From: Reticulascus tulasneorum
Taxonomy: Eukaryota; Ascomycota; Sordariomycetes; Glomerellales; Reticulascaceae
Direction of reading: 5' to 3'
DNA: 64,000 bases
Assembly: GCA_001557505.1 (NCBI GenBank)
Contig: LSAX01000002.1
Span: 1,426,001-1,490,000, forward strand
The notes beneath the pieces are model-generated. The model was not told where the DNA came from and searched no databases. It was given only the letters and a program-made list of their open reading frames with translations. Below, one piece after another: positions 54,770 to 64,000 of the stretch (position 1 is its first letter; every line of letters starts with the position of its first letter). The translations under genes were made by a program, and so were the position numbers.

Positions 54770-56161
54770 ATGGTCAAGACAGTTGTCATCCTGGGCGCGT
54801 CCTACGCAGGCTTGGGAGTCGCCCACCGATTACTCAAATACACCCGCGCTCAAGAGCAGGACCTCAAAGTCGTGCTAGTTTCAAAGGTGAGACAACCGGA
54901 GATTTGCTGGGCTGCGGATAAACAGAGGGGGGAAGCTTCACGAGCTACGGAAGCCCGAGGGGCATCACCCTGGCGGCATGCCGGAATTCGACTTACACGT
55001 GATTCTGAGCTGCCGTGAAACCCCGATTTGCAACAGCTCATTGAGACTGGCCAATTGGCTCGATATCAGAGCTTGAAGAGGCTGACTTTTTGCTGTAGAA
55101 CACTCATTTTTACTGGAATCTGGCTTCCATCCGGGCCATCGTGCCCGGTGTTCTCAAAGATGAGCAAGTCCTCCAGCCCATTGAGCCCGGCTTCGCCCAA
55201 TACCCCAAGGAGTCCTTCGAGTTCGTCATCGGTTCCGCCTCGGGTATCGACACAACCGGCAAGACCGCCCAAGTGAAGACGGCCTCCGGTTCGCAGACGT
55301 TCAGCTACGACTATCTCGTCCTCGCGACCGGCGCCCGAGCCGCCAACACCAATGTCCCGTGGAAGAACAACGGCACCTACGAGGAATGCCTCAAGCTGCT
55401 GCACGACACCACGGACAAGGTGAAGGCCGCGAAACACATCGTCATCGCCGGCGCCGGCGCCACGGGCGTCGAGTGCAGCGCCGAGATCCGCTACGAGTTC
55501 AAGGACAAGGAGGTCTTGCTGCTCAGCGCGGACCCGGAGATCCTGGGCGGGGACACGATTGCGGCGAGCTGCGAGAGGGAGATCACCAAGCTCGGTGTGA
55601 AGATCAAGAAGAACGCGAAGGCGACGGGCTTCACCACCCTGCCCAACGGGCAGACCGAGGTGAGCCTGGAGAATGGCGAGAAGATCACAACGGATCTGTA
55701 CCTGCCTACAATGGGCCTGGTCCCCAACACCGAGTTCCTCGACCCCAAGCTGCTCAACGAGCGGAAATACGTCTCGGTCGACGAGTGCCTACGCGTGAAG
55801 ACGGTTGAGAATGTCTGGGCTTGCGGCGACGTCATCTCCATCCCCCGAGCTGGCTTCATGATCACAGATAAACAAGTAAGACCTCCTTCAATTCCTTATA
55901 TAAGCGTTCCTAGAAACAGCTCCTAACAGTGTTGACCAGGCCGCCGGCGTCGCAAAGAACGTCGAGAACGCCATCAAGGGCAAGGAGCAGCAGCCGGCCA
56001 AGGGCCTCCCCGTCGACATCTGGGTGTGCGCCACTGGACGCAGCCGAGGCGCCGGCCGCGTGGGCTACTTCAAGGTCCCATCGGTCTTCGTGTGGGCCGT
56101 GAAGGGCAAAACCCTGGGAATGGACTGGTGTCCCAAGTACGTCAATGGATCTCAGTTTTAG
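54770..56161 (+). CDS. FAD-dependent oxidoreductase, AIF/FSP1 (AMID)-like
   Basis: Pyridine-nucleotide-disulphide oxidoreductase fold. The closest described relatives are AIFM2/FSP1-type NAD(P)H:quinone oxidoreductases and fungal AIF-like proteins. Three exons (54770-54886, 55099-55875, 55940-56161) encode 371 aa. Dinucleotide-binding motifs are VVILGASYAGLG (5-16, FAD) and IVIAGAGATGVE (~154-165, NAD(P)H). YDYLVLATGAR and the C-terminal FAD motif VENVWACGDVISIPRAG are also present. There is no mitochondrial presequence or N-myristoylation glycine at position 2 (MVKT), so the membrane association of mammalian FSP1 is not predicted here. Intron 1 is long (212 nt) and the second falls just after the ACGD motif. 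Role inferred: cytosolic or outer-membrane quinone reduction. Confidence 0.9.
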
Positions 56162-56347
56162 ATTAGGAGTTACGCTGTGGCTCCGATGCTGCGCTAGAAT
56201 GCGATGGTAATGTGGGAAGCTTCGAACAGCTGTGGTAAAGCTGATGTCGGTGTGGGAAGAATGGTGTATATACCCTGTGTATGAGCATTAGATTGCAACA
56301 ATCGAGCCGTTATATTCCTACAATATATGCAAAAGCTACTGCGCCTT

Positions 56348-57657
56348 TCATCTGCTCGCTCTCTCGTCCTCGATTTCCCTCCGCAGCTGGTCTAGAGCTT
56401 GGTTTCTTGTCCTCAAATGTGATTCCAGTCCGTCGACTTGCTCGCGGACGACCTGCAAGTCATCCGATACGCCCTTCAAGCTGCCTCCGACCTTGCTCTT
56501 CCCCGTGCCCTCTTCCAGCTCCCTCAACTCCTTTCTCTTGTAATCTAACAACTGCTCCAGCTCCCTCTTGACGAGCGCGGGTTTCCCATCCCTCTTCCCG
56601 CCCTTCCGTCTCTCTACATCTGCCTCCACCTTGGCCATCTTGTCCTCCAGCTCTTGCAGCTGCTTCTTGAGCCGGACCTCCTCCCAGTCATCCGTTTTGG
56701 CCGACGAGAAATCCGTGCCGCTCGACTTGAATCCGCTGCGCCCCAGCCGCGTCAGGTACTGGTCACCGAACTTAGCCTTGCGGCCTGTGCTCGTCTCATC
56801 GTCCGCCTTGGTCGCCCAGCGCGAAGTGGCCGCTGTTCTCTGATTGTCGACCTGGTAGTCTATCTTGTTGCGCTCGAAACTGGCTCGCAGCGAGGCGGGA
56901 ACGGTTCTTGGGATCCGAAAGCCTTCATGGCGGTTGTTAAGAATGTGAAGGAATGCGAGGCTGGCATCTTTGTTGATTGTGGGACCGGCGGACGGGTTGA
57001 TTAGGTTCCAGGCAGATCGGATGTCGGTATCTGGTACATCCAGCGATTCGTACAAATCTTCGAGGGCGCTGACTATAGGTCATTTGTCAATAAAGAGCTT
57101 CCCTTGGCCGGGGTAGCCAAACTCACAAGCTATTTCCCCTCGCATATCCCGATTCTCCTGGTATATTGATTCGTATTTAGACTTGTCTTGAGGAGTCATA
57201 TACCAGTCGAATCCATCCTTCAAACCCGGAGAGTCCGGATCATCATCGACCTGCTCGAATTGCACCTGCTTTCCCGTAAGAGCACGATTCGCCTGGACTA
57301 AATGCGCTTTTGATTCTGGGACGAGCCAGTCTGGTATGGTCGCAGGGACATCAGAGAATTCCTTGATGGGACTGTTAGCACGATTCTTCACTGAGCGTTA
57401 CCCAGGTACAAACATACTCCATTTAGAATGTCGAAGATTACCCGCATGGCAACGCAAAACTCCTCAAAGTCTAGGTTGCCATCGTTATCGACATCAGCAA
57501 GATCCCAGACCCTTTCCAGCTGGTTGTCCGTAAGCCCGCTATTCTTCAAGACGGGCGCAGCTTGCTCGCCCGTGAGGAATTGGCCGCCGCCTGTCCTTTC
57601 AGAAAAGATGTTCCAATATGTTTCGATCTCTTGCGCTTCGATGCGAGGAGGTGCCAT
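56348..57657 (-). CDS. end3: End3-type EH-domain protein (actin/endocytosis)
   Basis: Component of the Pan1-Sla1-End3 complex that couples endocytic coat to cortical actin assembly. Three exons (57657-57418, 57361-57127, 57072-56348) encode 399 aa, the usual End3 length. The first EH domain (residues ~1-95) has an EF-hand-like loop [12 protein letters not shown]. Then comes the conserved [19 protein letters not shown] linker, a second EH domain ([17 protein letters not shown]... [21 protein letters not shown]) and a C-terminal coiled coil with the two End3 repeats. Intron 1 uses a CATCAAG acceptor preceded by a GTGCTAACAG branch; the earlier CAG would break the frame. The ATG at 57657 ([15 protein letters not shown]) is the natural start. 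Confidence 0.95.
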
Positions 57658-58180
57658 GTTGCCGATGACGTCCGGATGAGGAGCCACGAATGTCGAGCCG
57701 GGTTATCGAACGCTATCTGCGGGTGGATTTGGGGAGATTCGCATGCGTAGCAAATTGCGAGTCGTTTGTTCTCAGGAGTACTAGAGGTCTTTTGCTGGCA
57801 GATACACAGCCTTTGGGTGACGTGGTTACGGAGATGAATGGCTGGCTTCGGGCGGCCATCAACCAGTGCTAGAAGCTCTTGGGTGGGTCACTGATGGAGC
57901 ACCACATGAGGCTCCAGAAACATCCCGCCGAAGGAGTAGCTTACGTAATGCCATTCACCACTCGTCCATGAACCACACGAACTATTGAATAAACTTTTTG
58001 GCTATTCAAGAAATTGGTCAACGGATCAAGTGATCCAAGTTGCAGAGATTCCATCTCGAAATGCTATTATTAGTATATGACGATGCATATGTGCTTGACC
58101 TGGTGCCTATCTACAATGGGATTCTCTCCGCGTTCCACGCTAACTGTTCTTCTCTGATCTGTATATCTCGTCAAGAGAAC
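57658..58180. other. End3 upstream region
   Basis: Promoter and leader of the End3 gene and 3' flank of the small minus-strand gene. No gene seen in this stretch. Confidence 0.4.
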
Positions 58181-58751
58181 TTATTGAGCAGTGCCCTGCT
58201 CGGACGTGATGGCATCTGAATGCCCCTCATCAGTATATGGGATGTCTCCAAACTCGGAGCGATCCATGGGTCGAGCATCCAGCTCTTTGAAATCTGTCAG
58301 CCCCAGTCCAAAAGTAGGAATAAACCCAGGCTCGAGTGTCCATCTTTTCAGCCTCACCATGTCTCCGAAAACCGTTGATCGAACCCCCTTATCTTTGCTT
58401 CGTATTTGCTTGCATATTCAGCGTCCCGGGCGATTGGGCTCGGCTACGTGTCGTTTCATTTCCATCTACGCCAAGCGGAACAAGTCAAGCCAATGATTTT
58501 ACGCAATTTTCGATAGAGCTTTTCAGCTTTGGATCTAGCCGACGCCACATCTGCCGCCATACCGCTGAGAGCCTTATTCCGAAATGCAGCGGATGCTAAG
58601 ATAGTGGAAAATCTGGTCTGGACTGTGGTCTGTGTTGGTATAGCCTTGCAAGAAGTGCCTGGACCTGTCAACTAATGTGACGAGGGTAGCATGGTCAAGC
58701 TGAGCGAGGAGGAAATAGCGAAAACAATCAAATACCCCCAGTTCCCTTCAT
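58181..58751 (-). CDS. cryptic small three-exon gene, unknown function
   Basis: A phase-consistent model of exons 58751-58736, 58664-58503 and 58392-58181 gives 129 aa. The terminal exon reads MVRLKRWTLEPGFIPTFGLG..., then acidic DFKELDARPMDRSEFGDIPYTDEG, and looks like real coding sequence. The middle exon has an amphipathic basic stretch (TRFSTILASAAFRNKALSG, ADVASARSKAEKLYRKL) reminiscent of mitochondrial presequences or helical membrane-surface proteins. Introns use GTATTT...TTGACAG and GTAAAA...CAAAG. I do not recognise a family. The five-codon first exon is the weakest part, and the ATG lies only 95 nt from the start of the divergent vWA gene. A different upstream exon is possible. Confidence 0.4.
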
Positions 58752-58846
58752 CAACAGCCTTTGCCGCTGCTGTTGTTCAATGCTCTTGTCGTCTCAATTA
58801 TACAACGGTACAACTGGTGTTAATCCCTTGTTCCAAATATCACTAG

Positions 58847-60782
58847 ATGGCAAAGATGCCGTCGTTGCTTTCTACCCTACTTCTCATCTCTGCCGCGTCG
58901 GCGAGCTATGTGCCTTTACACCACTCGTCTCTGCATCGCCGGGCCATCACAGATGTTTGCGATGACTTGACTGTGAGCACCAACAATGGCGACCGCAAGG
59001 TTGCTCTTGTCATTGACAGCTCGCGTTCAATGTCCTCCAACGACCCCTCGGGCTACCGTGTCGCGGCTGGACGGGCACTAAACGAGTTCTTGGTGTCGAG
59101 TGCTGAGGCGTCTGGCGGCAAGAAAGCAGATAAAGTCACTGTTGTCGAGTTCGGAGGCTATGCCATTCTCGACTACGCTCTCGGTGATCCAGGAAACGCC
59201 GATGCGCTTATTGCAAACATCAGCGACAATGTCTCTGGGACTGTTATTCGTAAGTCCTAGTCAGTGGGGAGCATCCTTGCAATATTTGTTAACGAGAGGG
59301 TAGAATCTGGTGTCGACATGGCGTTGGAACAGCTGACAGCTGGCGGCGGGGCTACTGCTCAGAGAACCGCAATGGTCATTTTGACTGATGGTGAGGTATG
59401 TATCCCGTGCCCAGTGCCTTCTTCATTTTCAGTTGCTTACGAGCGGCGCGTCTTAGGATGATAGCACTTCAGATCTCATTGGGTCTCTTCAGAAAGTGGC
59501 CGCGGCTGGTATCCGGGTGTCGTTTGGCTTCATATCCAACAGCGTCGGGTCGCAGGGTCAGGAGATTCTGGCGGCAATCCGGGAGACGAGAGGAATATAT
59601 GCTACCATCGACACTGCTGCAGGCTCTCAAAACTTTGTCAACTTTGCGATTCTCAATGGCTTGACCTACAACGATAATCCTCAGGGATACGATAAGCAGC
59701 TGTTGTCCGGCCTTGGCCAAACGTACATTATCTCCGGAAACGAAACAGTCAGCCTTAGCTACCACGCACGAGAGGGAGAAGCTGCCAACTTTAGCATTTC
59801 TGCCATCTCAGCGGGGCGGATGAACGCTACAGCGAGCATGAATGGCAAGACTCTCAACATTACCGAGTACGAGTCTACTTATCAGTTCCTTGAGATCATC
59901 GCCCCAAAATCCGGGTTGGTAGACTTGTCAGTCATTGCCTACGATGCCGAGCCGGATTCGATGTTCTCCGTCGTGACCAATTCCGATGTTCCCTTCAAGA
60001 ACTGCACAGTCCGGGTATCATCAGCCAACACGGGTCTCACCGCCGGCGGAAAGGCAGGTATCGGCGTCGGTGTTACCATTGCGGTCTTGGGCGCAGTAGG
60101 AACGGCCGCCTACTTCTACTACAAGAACGTCTATGTCCCGAAATCGACCGGCCCAAGCACGGTCAGTGGAGGCGATCCTACCGCACCTGATGTGTCGAAC
60201 GAGAAGTTCATCCCGGAGCACGATGTCTATCCAGTGGATGATCCGCTTCACTCTGTCCCACCATCAGGGGCGCCGCCTTCGACTGCTCCGCCTCTCCACC
60301 CAACACAGCCGGCTGCTTTCGTTCCACCTTTGATCCCTCCGCAGTCAATGAAGCCCATGCAGCAGCCGCGAGGATTCGAGAGTGATCCAACGAATGGACC
60401 GGTGGACCACAAGCTGAACCCAACGGACAACGGTCCGAACGTCACCAACAACGACCCCGGTCTTCAACCAACTGACAACACTCAGCCGCCGCCCCAGGAC
60501 AACAGTCCGCCTCAGCAACCCGACTTGCCAGACCAGCCGCCCCGCATTCCAAAGATCAAGAGAGGGGTGATTGAGAAACACCACCATCACCACTGGCTAA
60601 CGCTTGAAGAGGAATGCTTGAACGAGCAATGTGAGTTCAATTACAGCGACCACGAGTGTCATCCACCTGTAGACACTTGTCCATGCACGTGTCGAATCGA
60701 CGACTGCCCTATCACCAAAGAGAGGAAGGACGCGCAATTGAAGAAAGACGCAATCCAGACCTTGATTTCGAACGCAATCTAG
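58847..60782 (+). CDS. secreted/transmembrane von Willebrand factor A domain protein with His/Cys-rich tail
   Basis: Three exons (58847-59249, 59304-59395, 59457-60782) encode 606 aa. A signal peptide (MAKMPSLLSTLLLISAASAS) precedes a vWA domain (~45-230) whose MIDAS motif DSSRS (Asp57, Ser59, Ser61) is intact, with MVILTDGEDDST as the later metal-site strand. An all-beta glycosylated region (several NxS/T sequons) follows, then one membrane helix (AGIGVGVTIAVLGAVGTAAYFYY, ~365-387). The long Pro/Asn/Gln-rich tail ends in HHHHHW (~540-545) and a seven-Cys segment (552-582: C-x4-C-x8-C-x6-C-x-C-x-C-x4-C). Orientation by the signal peptide puts vWA outside and the tail in the cytosol. The fold suggests cell-surface or matrix binding and the tail possible metal binding; no family function is known to me. 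Confidence 0.85.
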
Positions 60783-61827
60783 GCCGGCGGGGTGGGAGAG
60801 ACATCAGGATAGGGACGATCAATATACTTGTGGGTCACTGTGGGACACTGTGGGAAGAAAGGCGACCCGAGAACACACGTGTTGAGGCGGCGTTGGAGGT
60901 TTACTATATCCCATTGCTAGGTTTGACTAGGTTTTGCTAGTCTCAGGCGTCACCGCTGGTTGCTGGATATGCGGTTTTGGCGCCTGCGTTTCCCGGGATG
61001 CCGTGTTGGAAAAGTACGGATGATTTAGGGGGCTTCTGCCAGCTAGTCTACGGGTCTTTATTACTAGGTAGAGAGCTGTGGGGACTGGGAATCGGTGAAC
61101 ACGATGTGCTGCCTTAGCGCCTGTCAATCTCCGCTTTACCAGCCATCGGCCATCCGTCTTTTGCATGCCTCTCTAGATCCACTTGATCTTAAACTCCAAT
61201 TACCTTTGCAGCTGCTTCAAAGTTATCTAATCTGATGATCCGGTCTCCCATTTAACCGCTTCTGACGCTCTGCGCGCACGGCCTAGGCATAGGGGCGGGG
61301 CGACATTTATTGCTCATGGTGTCATCCCGCAGTCTTCCGCCCGAGCAAACCTGGTAACCCCCGCTGTGCGAACCCATCCTTTTGGGCGTCTCCTGCATCA
61401 AACATCGTGCCACATCTCCTGCGAGGATACAACCCGTGGCCCAGCTTGGAAGCGCTGCTTCCTGTGAGTCACCTGCTTCCTGCTGTACAACCTTGCCGTG
61501 CCGCCGAAGCTTAGCTTGATGCATCACTGATGCTTACTCGTCACCGACCTTCCTCATCCGAGACGACAGACGTCAGGAATCGTTTCCACGCTCTAAATGA
61601 ACACCCTTGCTTATTATTTTCCACTGGGACGATTTGCAAAGTGCGCCTCTGCCCGTGCCGAGAGCACAGAGGCTAACTGCCTAGCTTACGTTATTCTGGC
61701 CTAACCTAACCCCCTCCCGACCAAACTTGGACAGAGTGAAAGGAAGGCTGCAACCCCCACACTGCACCACACCCGACTCGTCCTGCCCATCAGCCGGCTC
61801 CACCACCCTGCCCACCACTGATGAGCC
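60783..61827. other. intergenic, no gene seen
   Basis: 3' flank of the vWA gene and promoter/leader of the OPT transporter. No supported reading frame. Confidence 0.45.
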
Positions 61828-63971
61828 ATGTTCGGTGATGGGAAGAAGGCAGCAGCTGGCAGCAAAAGCAAGCTTGTGGCACCGCTTCTTCCTCATGACC
61901 CTGGATCCGTTCCGCTCGAACCTTTAACAACCGGCCGCGGCCCTATAGGGCATAGCCATCATCCTCGACCCGATCACACCGATGCTGACCTATTTATAAC
62001 ATCGGGGCACCCCTCCCCTACACCTCTTCACGATCCTCTGACAGCCTCTCGTGCTTTCCTCGATGAACATGTTGAAGACACGGTTCCTACGAGACCTTCT
62101 ACTTCTGCGCAAATAGACGTGCCTGGCGGCGAGCACGGCCCGATGCCTCCCAACTCGCCATTGCGATCCGACGGACGATCCGCCGCCGTGTCGTATGGCG
62201 CAGTTTCCCTCACGCCGAGCCGCAACATATCACCGACTGGTAGCGACTCCAAGGCGGCCAACGCACACCCTCTCCGCTACATCTCCGAAGCCAACGCGTC
62301 CGATACCCAAAAGCCGTCCGTTACTATCTCGAGACAGACCTCGCGGCTCTCGGAGGATCTGGATGGCGCAGTCCTTGCCACTGGATTGGAAGGACGATTC
62401 GGGATTACACAAGCGCCTCTGCCGAGCAACGTCCTTCGAGATGCCAAGTCCATCGATTCGGATGGAGACTCGGACAGTGAGGATGATGCGTATAGCGAGC
62501 AGGATGGCGAGAACCCGAAGGAGGACTCGCCCTACGAAGTTGTCCGGGCATCTGTGTCGCCGACAGACAATACAAGCTTGTCCATAAACACACCGAGGAT
62601 GTGGATACTCTCCGTGATCTTTTCAATCCTCGGCTCTTCAACCAATCTCTTTTTCTCTTTAAGATACCCCAGTGTTGGAATTACTCCTGTTATTGCATTG
62701 CTGCTGGTTCACCCCCTCGGCCTCTTCTGGGATTTCGCCCTGAAACGGCCAAACGATCCCCCAGAAGAATTCGTGGATGGTGTACGAATCAGGCAGCTCC
62801 CGCAGTCTGGCATCAGTCCTTCCAAGAGCGGAATACTGCGCGGCTGGCGTTTATGGCTAGCCCAAGGAAGGTGGAATGAAAAAGAACATACCTGCGTCTA
62901 TGTCAGCAGCAATGTGGCATTCGGCTTTGCATTTGCAACAGATGTCATCGTGGAGCAATCCAAATTCTACAAGCAAGATGTCACCATCGTCTACCAACTT
63001 CTTCTCACACTCTCAACACAGATCCTCGGATACACATTTGCGGGCCTGACGAGACGCTTCCTCGTCCGCCCTAGCGGCATGATTTGGCCCGGCACATTGA
63101 TGTCAGCTGCCATGTTCACGACTCTACACAAGGAGGAGAACAAGGTTGCTGACGGTTGGCGGATCAGTAGATGGAAGTTCTTCTACGTGATCTGGGCTGG
63201 CGGGTTTGCCTTCTACTTCCTCCCGGGTCTGTTGATGCCGTGCCTCAGCTATTTCAATGTCGTCACTTGGTTTGCGCCAAAGAATGTCGTGATTGCAAAC
63301 CTTTTTGGCGTTGTGTCTGGACTTGGGCTATTTCCTTTAACCTTTGACTGGGCGCAAGTCACATACATCGGCTCCCCTCTTCTCGTTCCGTTCTGGGCGG
63401 CGATGAATGTTGTCGGAGGGCTGGTCATCGTGATGTGGATCATTGCACCTCTAGCTTACTACGGAAATGTCTTCTATTCGTCGTACATGCCGATACTATC
63501 GTCATCGGTCTTCGATAATACCGGGAACGTCTACGACGTGAGCAAGATTCTGACGTCTGACTTTCTCTTCGACAAGGACGCGTACCACAAATACAGTCGA
63601 GTCTTTCTCCCAATCACCTACGTATTGAGTTACGGAGTCCAGTTCGCGGGGCTTGCGGCGCTTTTGACGCACACGGCATGTTGGCATGGGCAAGAAATGT
63701 GGTCGACGTGGAAGAAGTCGCTTCAGGAGGCTCGGGAAGCTGGGAAGCCAGCCTACCAGCCATTATCAAGCGTCGCAGGAGACGTAGTTCCCAATACTCC
63801 GGACAGCGACGTCAACCCCGCCTTGTCTAGGTCAACCTCTAACATAGATGGTCTTCTATTCCGAGAAGATGTGCATTCTCGACTGATGAAGAGGTATAAC
63901 GATGCGCCAATCTCCTGGTATCTTTTGACTTTCGTCTCGATGCTTGCGATAGGAATCTTTGTCGTTGAATA
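61828..63971 (+). CDS. OPT-family oligopeptide transporter, 3' end beyond window
   Basis: Proton-coupled importer of small peptides or metal-chelating peptides in the plasma membrane (PF03169). The visible first exon encodes ~714 residues and ends at a GTAAGT donor (63972); the apparent TAG there spans the splice site, so the gene continues. The first ~250 residues are hydrophilic, Ser/Pro/Asp-rich and probably cytosolic, with SDGDSDSEDDAYSEQDGE preceding the first helix (WILSVIFSILGSSTNLFFSLRYPS). This contains the OPT NLFF-type block found early in the family. Many further helices follow, with typical OPT stretches such as ALLLVHPLGLFW, FAFYFLPGLLMPCLSYFNVVTWF, GLGLFPLTFDWAQVTYIGSPLLVPFWA and SSYMPILSSSVFDNTGNVYDVSKIL. 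The ATG at 61828 is the first in frame. C-terminal helices are not in the window. Confidence 0.93.
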
Positions 63972-64000
63972 GTAAGTAATTATGGGTATATCCTGTGGCC

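Noticed and set aside
60568..60600. HHHHHW run as an engineered His tag
   Set aside because: It is part of a continuous natural tail with further Cys/His residues and normal codon usage, inside a spliced genomic gene.
1..64000. Secondary-metabolite gene cluster
   Set aside because: An ABC transporter, a GNAT and an OPT transporter occur, but there is no PKS, NRPS, terpene cyclase, P450 or cluster regulator, and they are separated by housekeeping genes.

Overview
The window is nuclear DNA of a filamentous ascomycete (Pezizomycotina). The evidence is short spliced introns of about 46-90 nt with GTAAGT/GTATGT-like donors and CTAAC/CTGAC branch sites, and typically fungal families: HET domain, SUR7/PalI, Dfg5-type GH76, GPI-anchored wall proteins, End3, OPT transporter and RIP-like decay. 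The class or species cannot be fixed from the sequence alone. Genes lie on both strands, separated by 0.2-2.3 kb. There are no operons, CRISPR arrays or recognisable rRNA/tRNA genes. All exon coordinates are hand-derived from splice signals and reading frame.

Layout. 0-8 kb: a left-truncated ABCC-type ABC transporter (-), a short HET-domain protein (+), a SUR7/PalI four-helix membrane protein (+) and an MscL-like mechanosensitive channel with a zinc-ribbon tail (+). 7.8-14.4 kb: a possible 50-aa membrane peptide (-), two related GPI-anchored secreted proteins in divergent orientation, and a Dfg5/Dcw1-type GH76 GPI protein (-), together a small cell-wall neighbourhood. 15.8-23 kb: histidinol-phosphate aminotransferase (-), a secreted CE16-like GDSL esterase (+) and a polyglutamine SSXT-domain (SS18/Snf11-like) SWI/SNF subunit (+). 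24.5-31 kb: a TBC Rab-GAP (+) and a reticulon (+) whose 3' end carries an apparent one-base frameshift. 31.9-38.8 kb: DNA topoisomerase II (-) and a short beta-carbonic anhydrase (-). 39.16-39.58 kb: an AT-rich, RIP-like, nonautonomous terminal-inverted-repeat element with a 10-bp target duplication.

40.6-49.3 kb: a GNAT acetyltransferase (-), a nine-exon phospholipase D (+) with one GC-AG intron and a 24-nt exon, and an Eps1-like membrane PDI (-). 50.5-58.8 kb: tyrosyl-DNA phosphodiesterase 1 (+) with a probable in-frame intron, acyl-CoA-binding protein (-), an AIF/FSP1-like FAD oxidoreductase (+), End3 (-) and a cryptic three-exon small gene (-). 58.8-64 kb: a secreted/transmembrane von Willebrand A protein with a His/Cys-rich tail (+), and an OPT oligopeptide transporter (+) cut by the right edge.

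Most genes are conserved housekeeping genes and do not form one pathway. The functional groupings worth noting are the wall/GPI trio (8.5-14.4 kb) and TOP2 with TDP1 (13 kb apart), which act on the same class of protein-DNA adducts. I do not see a secondary-metabolite cluster or a clearly new multi-gene system. The best candidates for novelty are the vWA membrane protein, the cryptic gene beside it and the inverted-repeat element.
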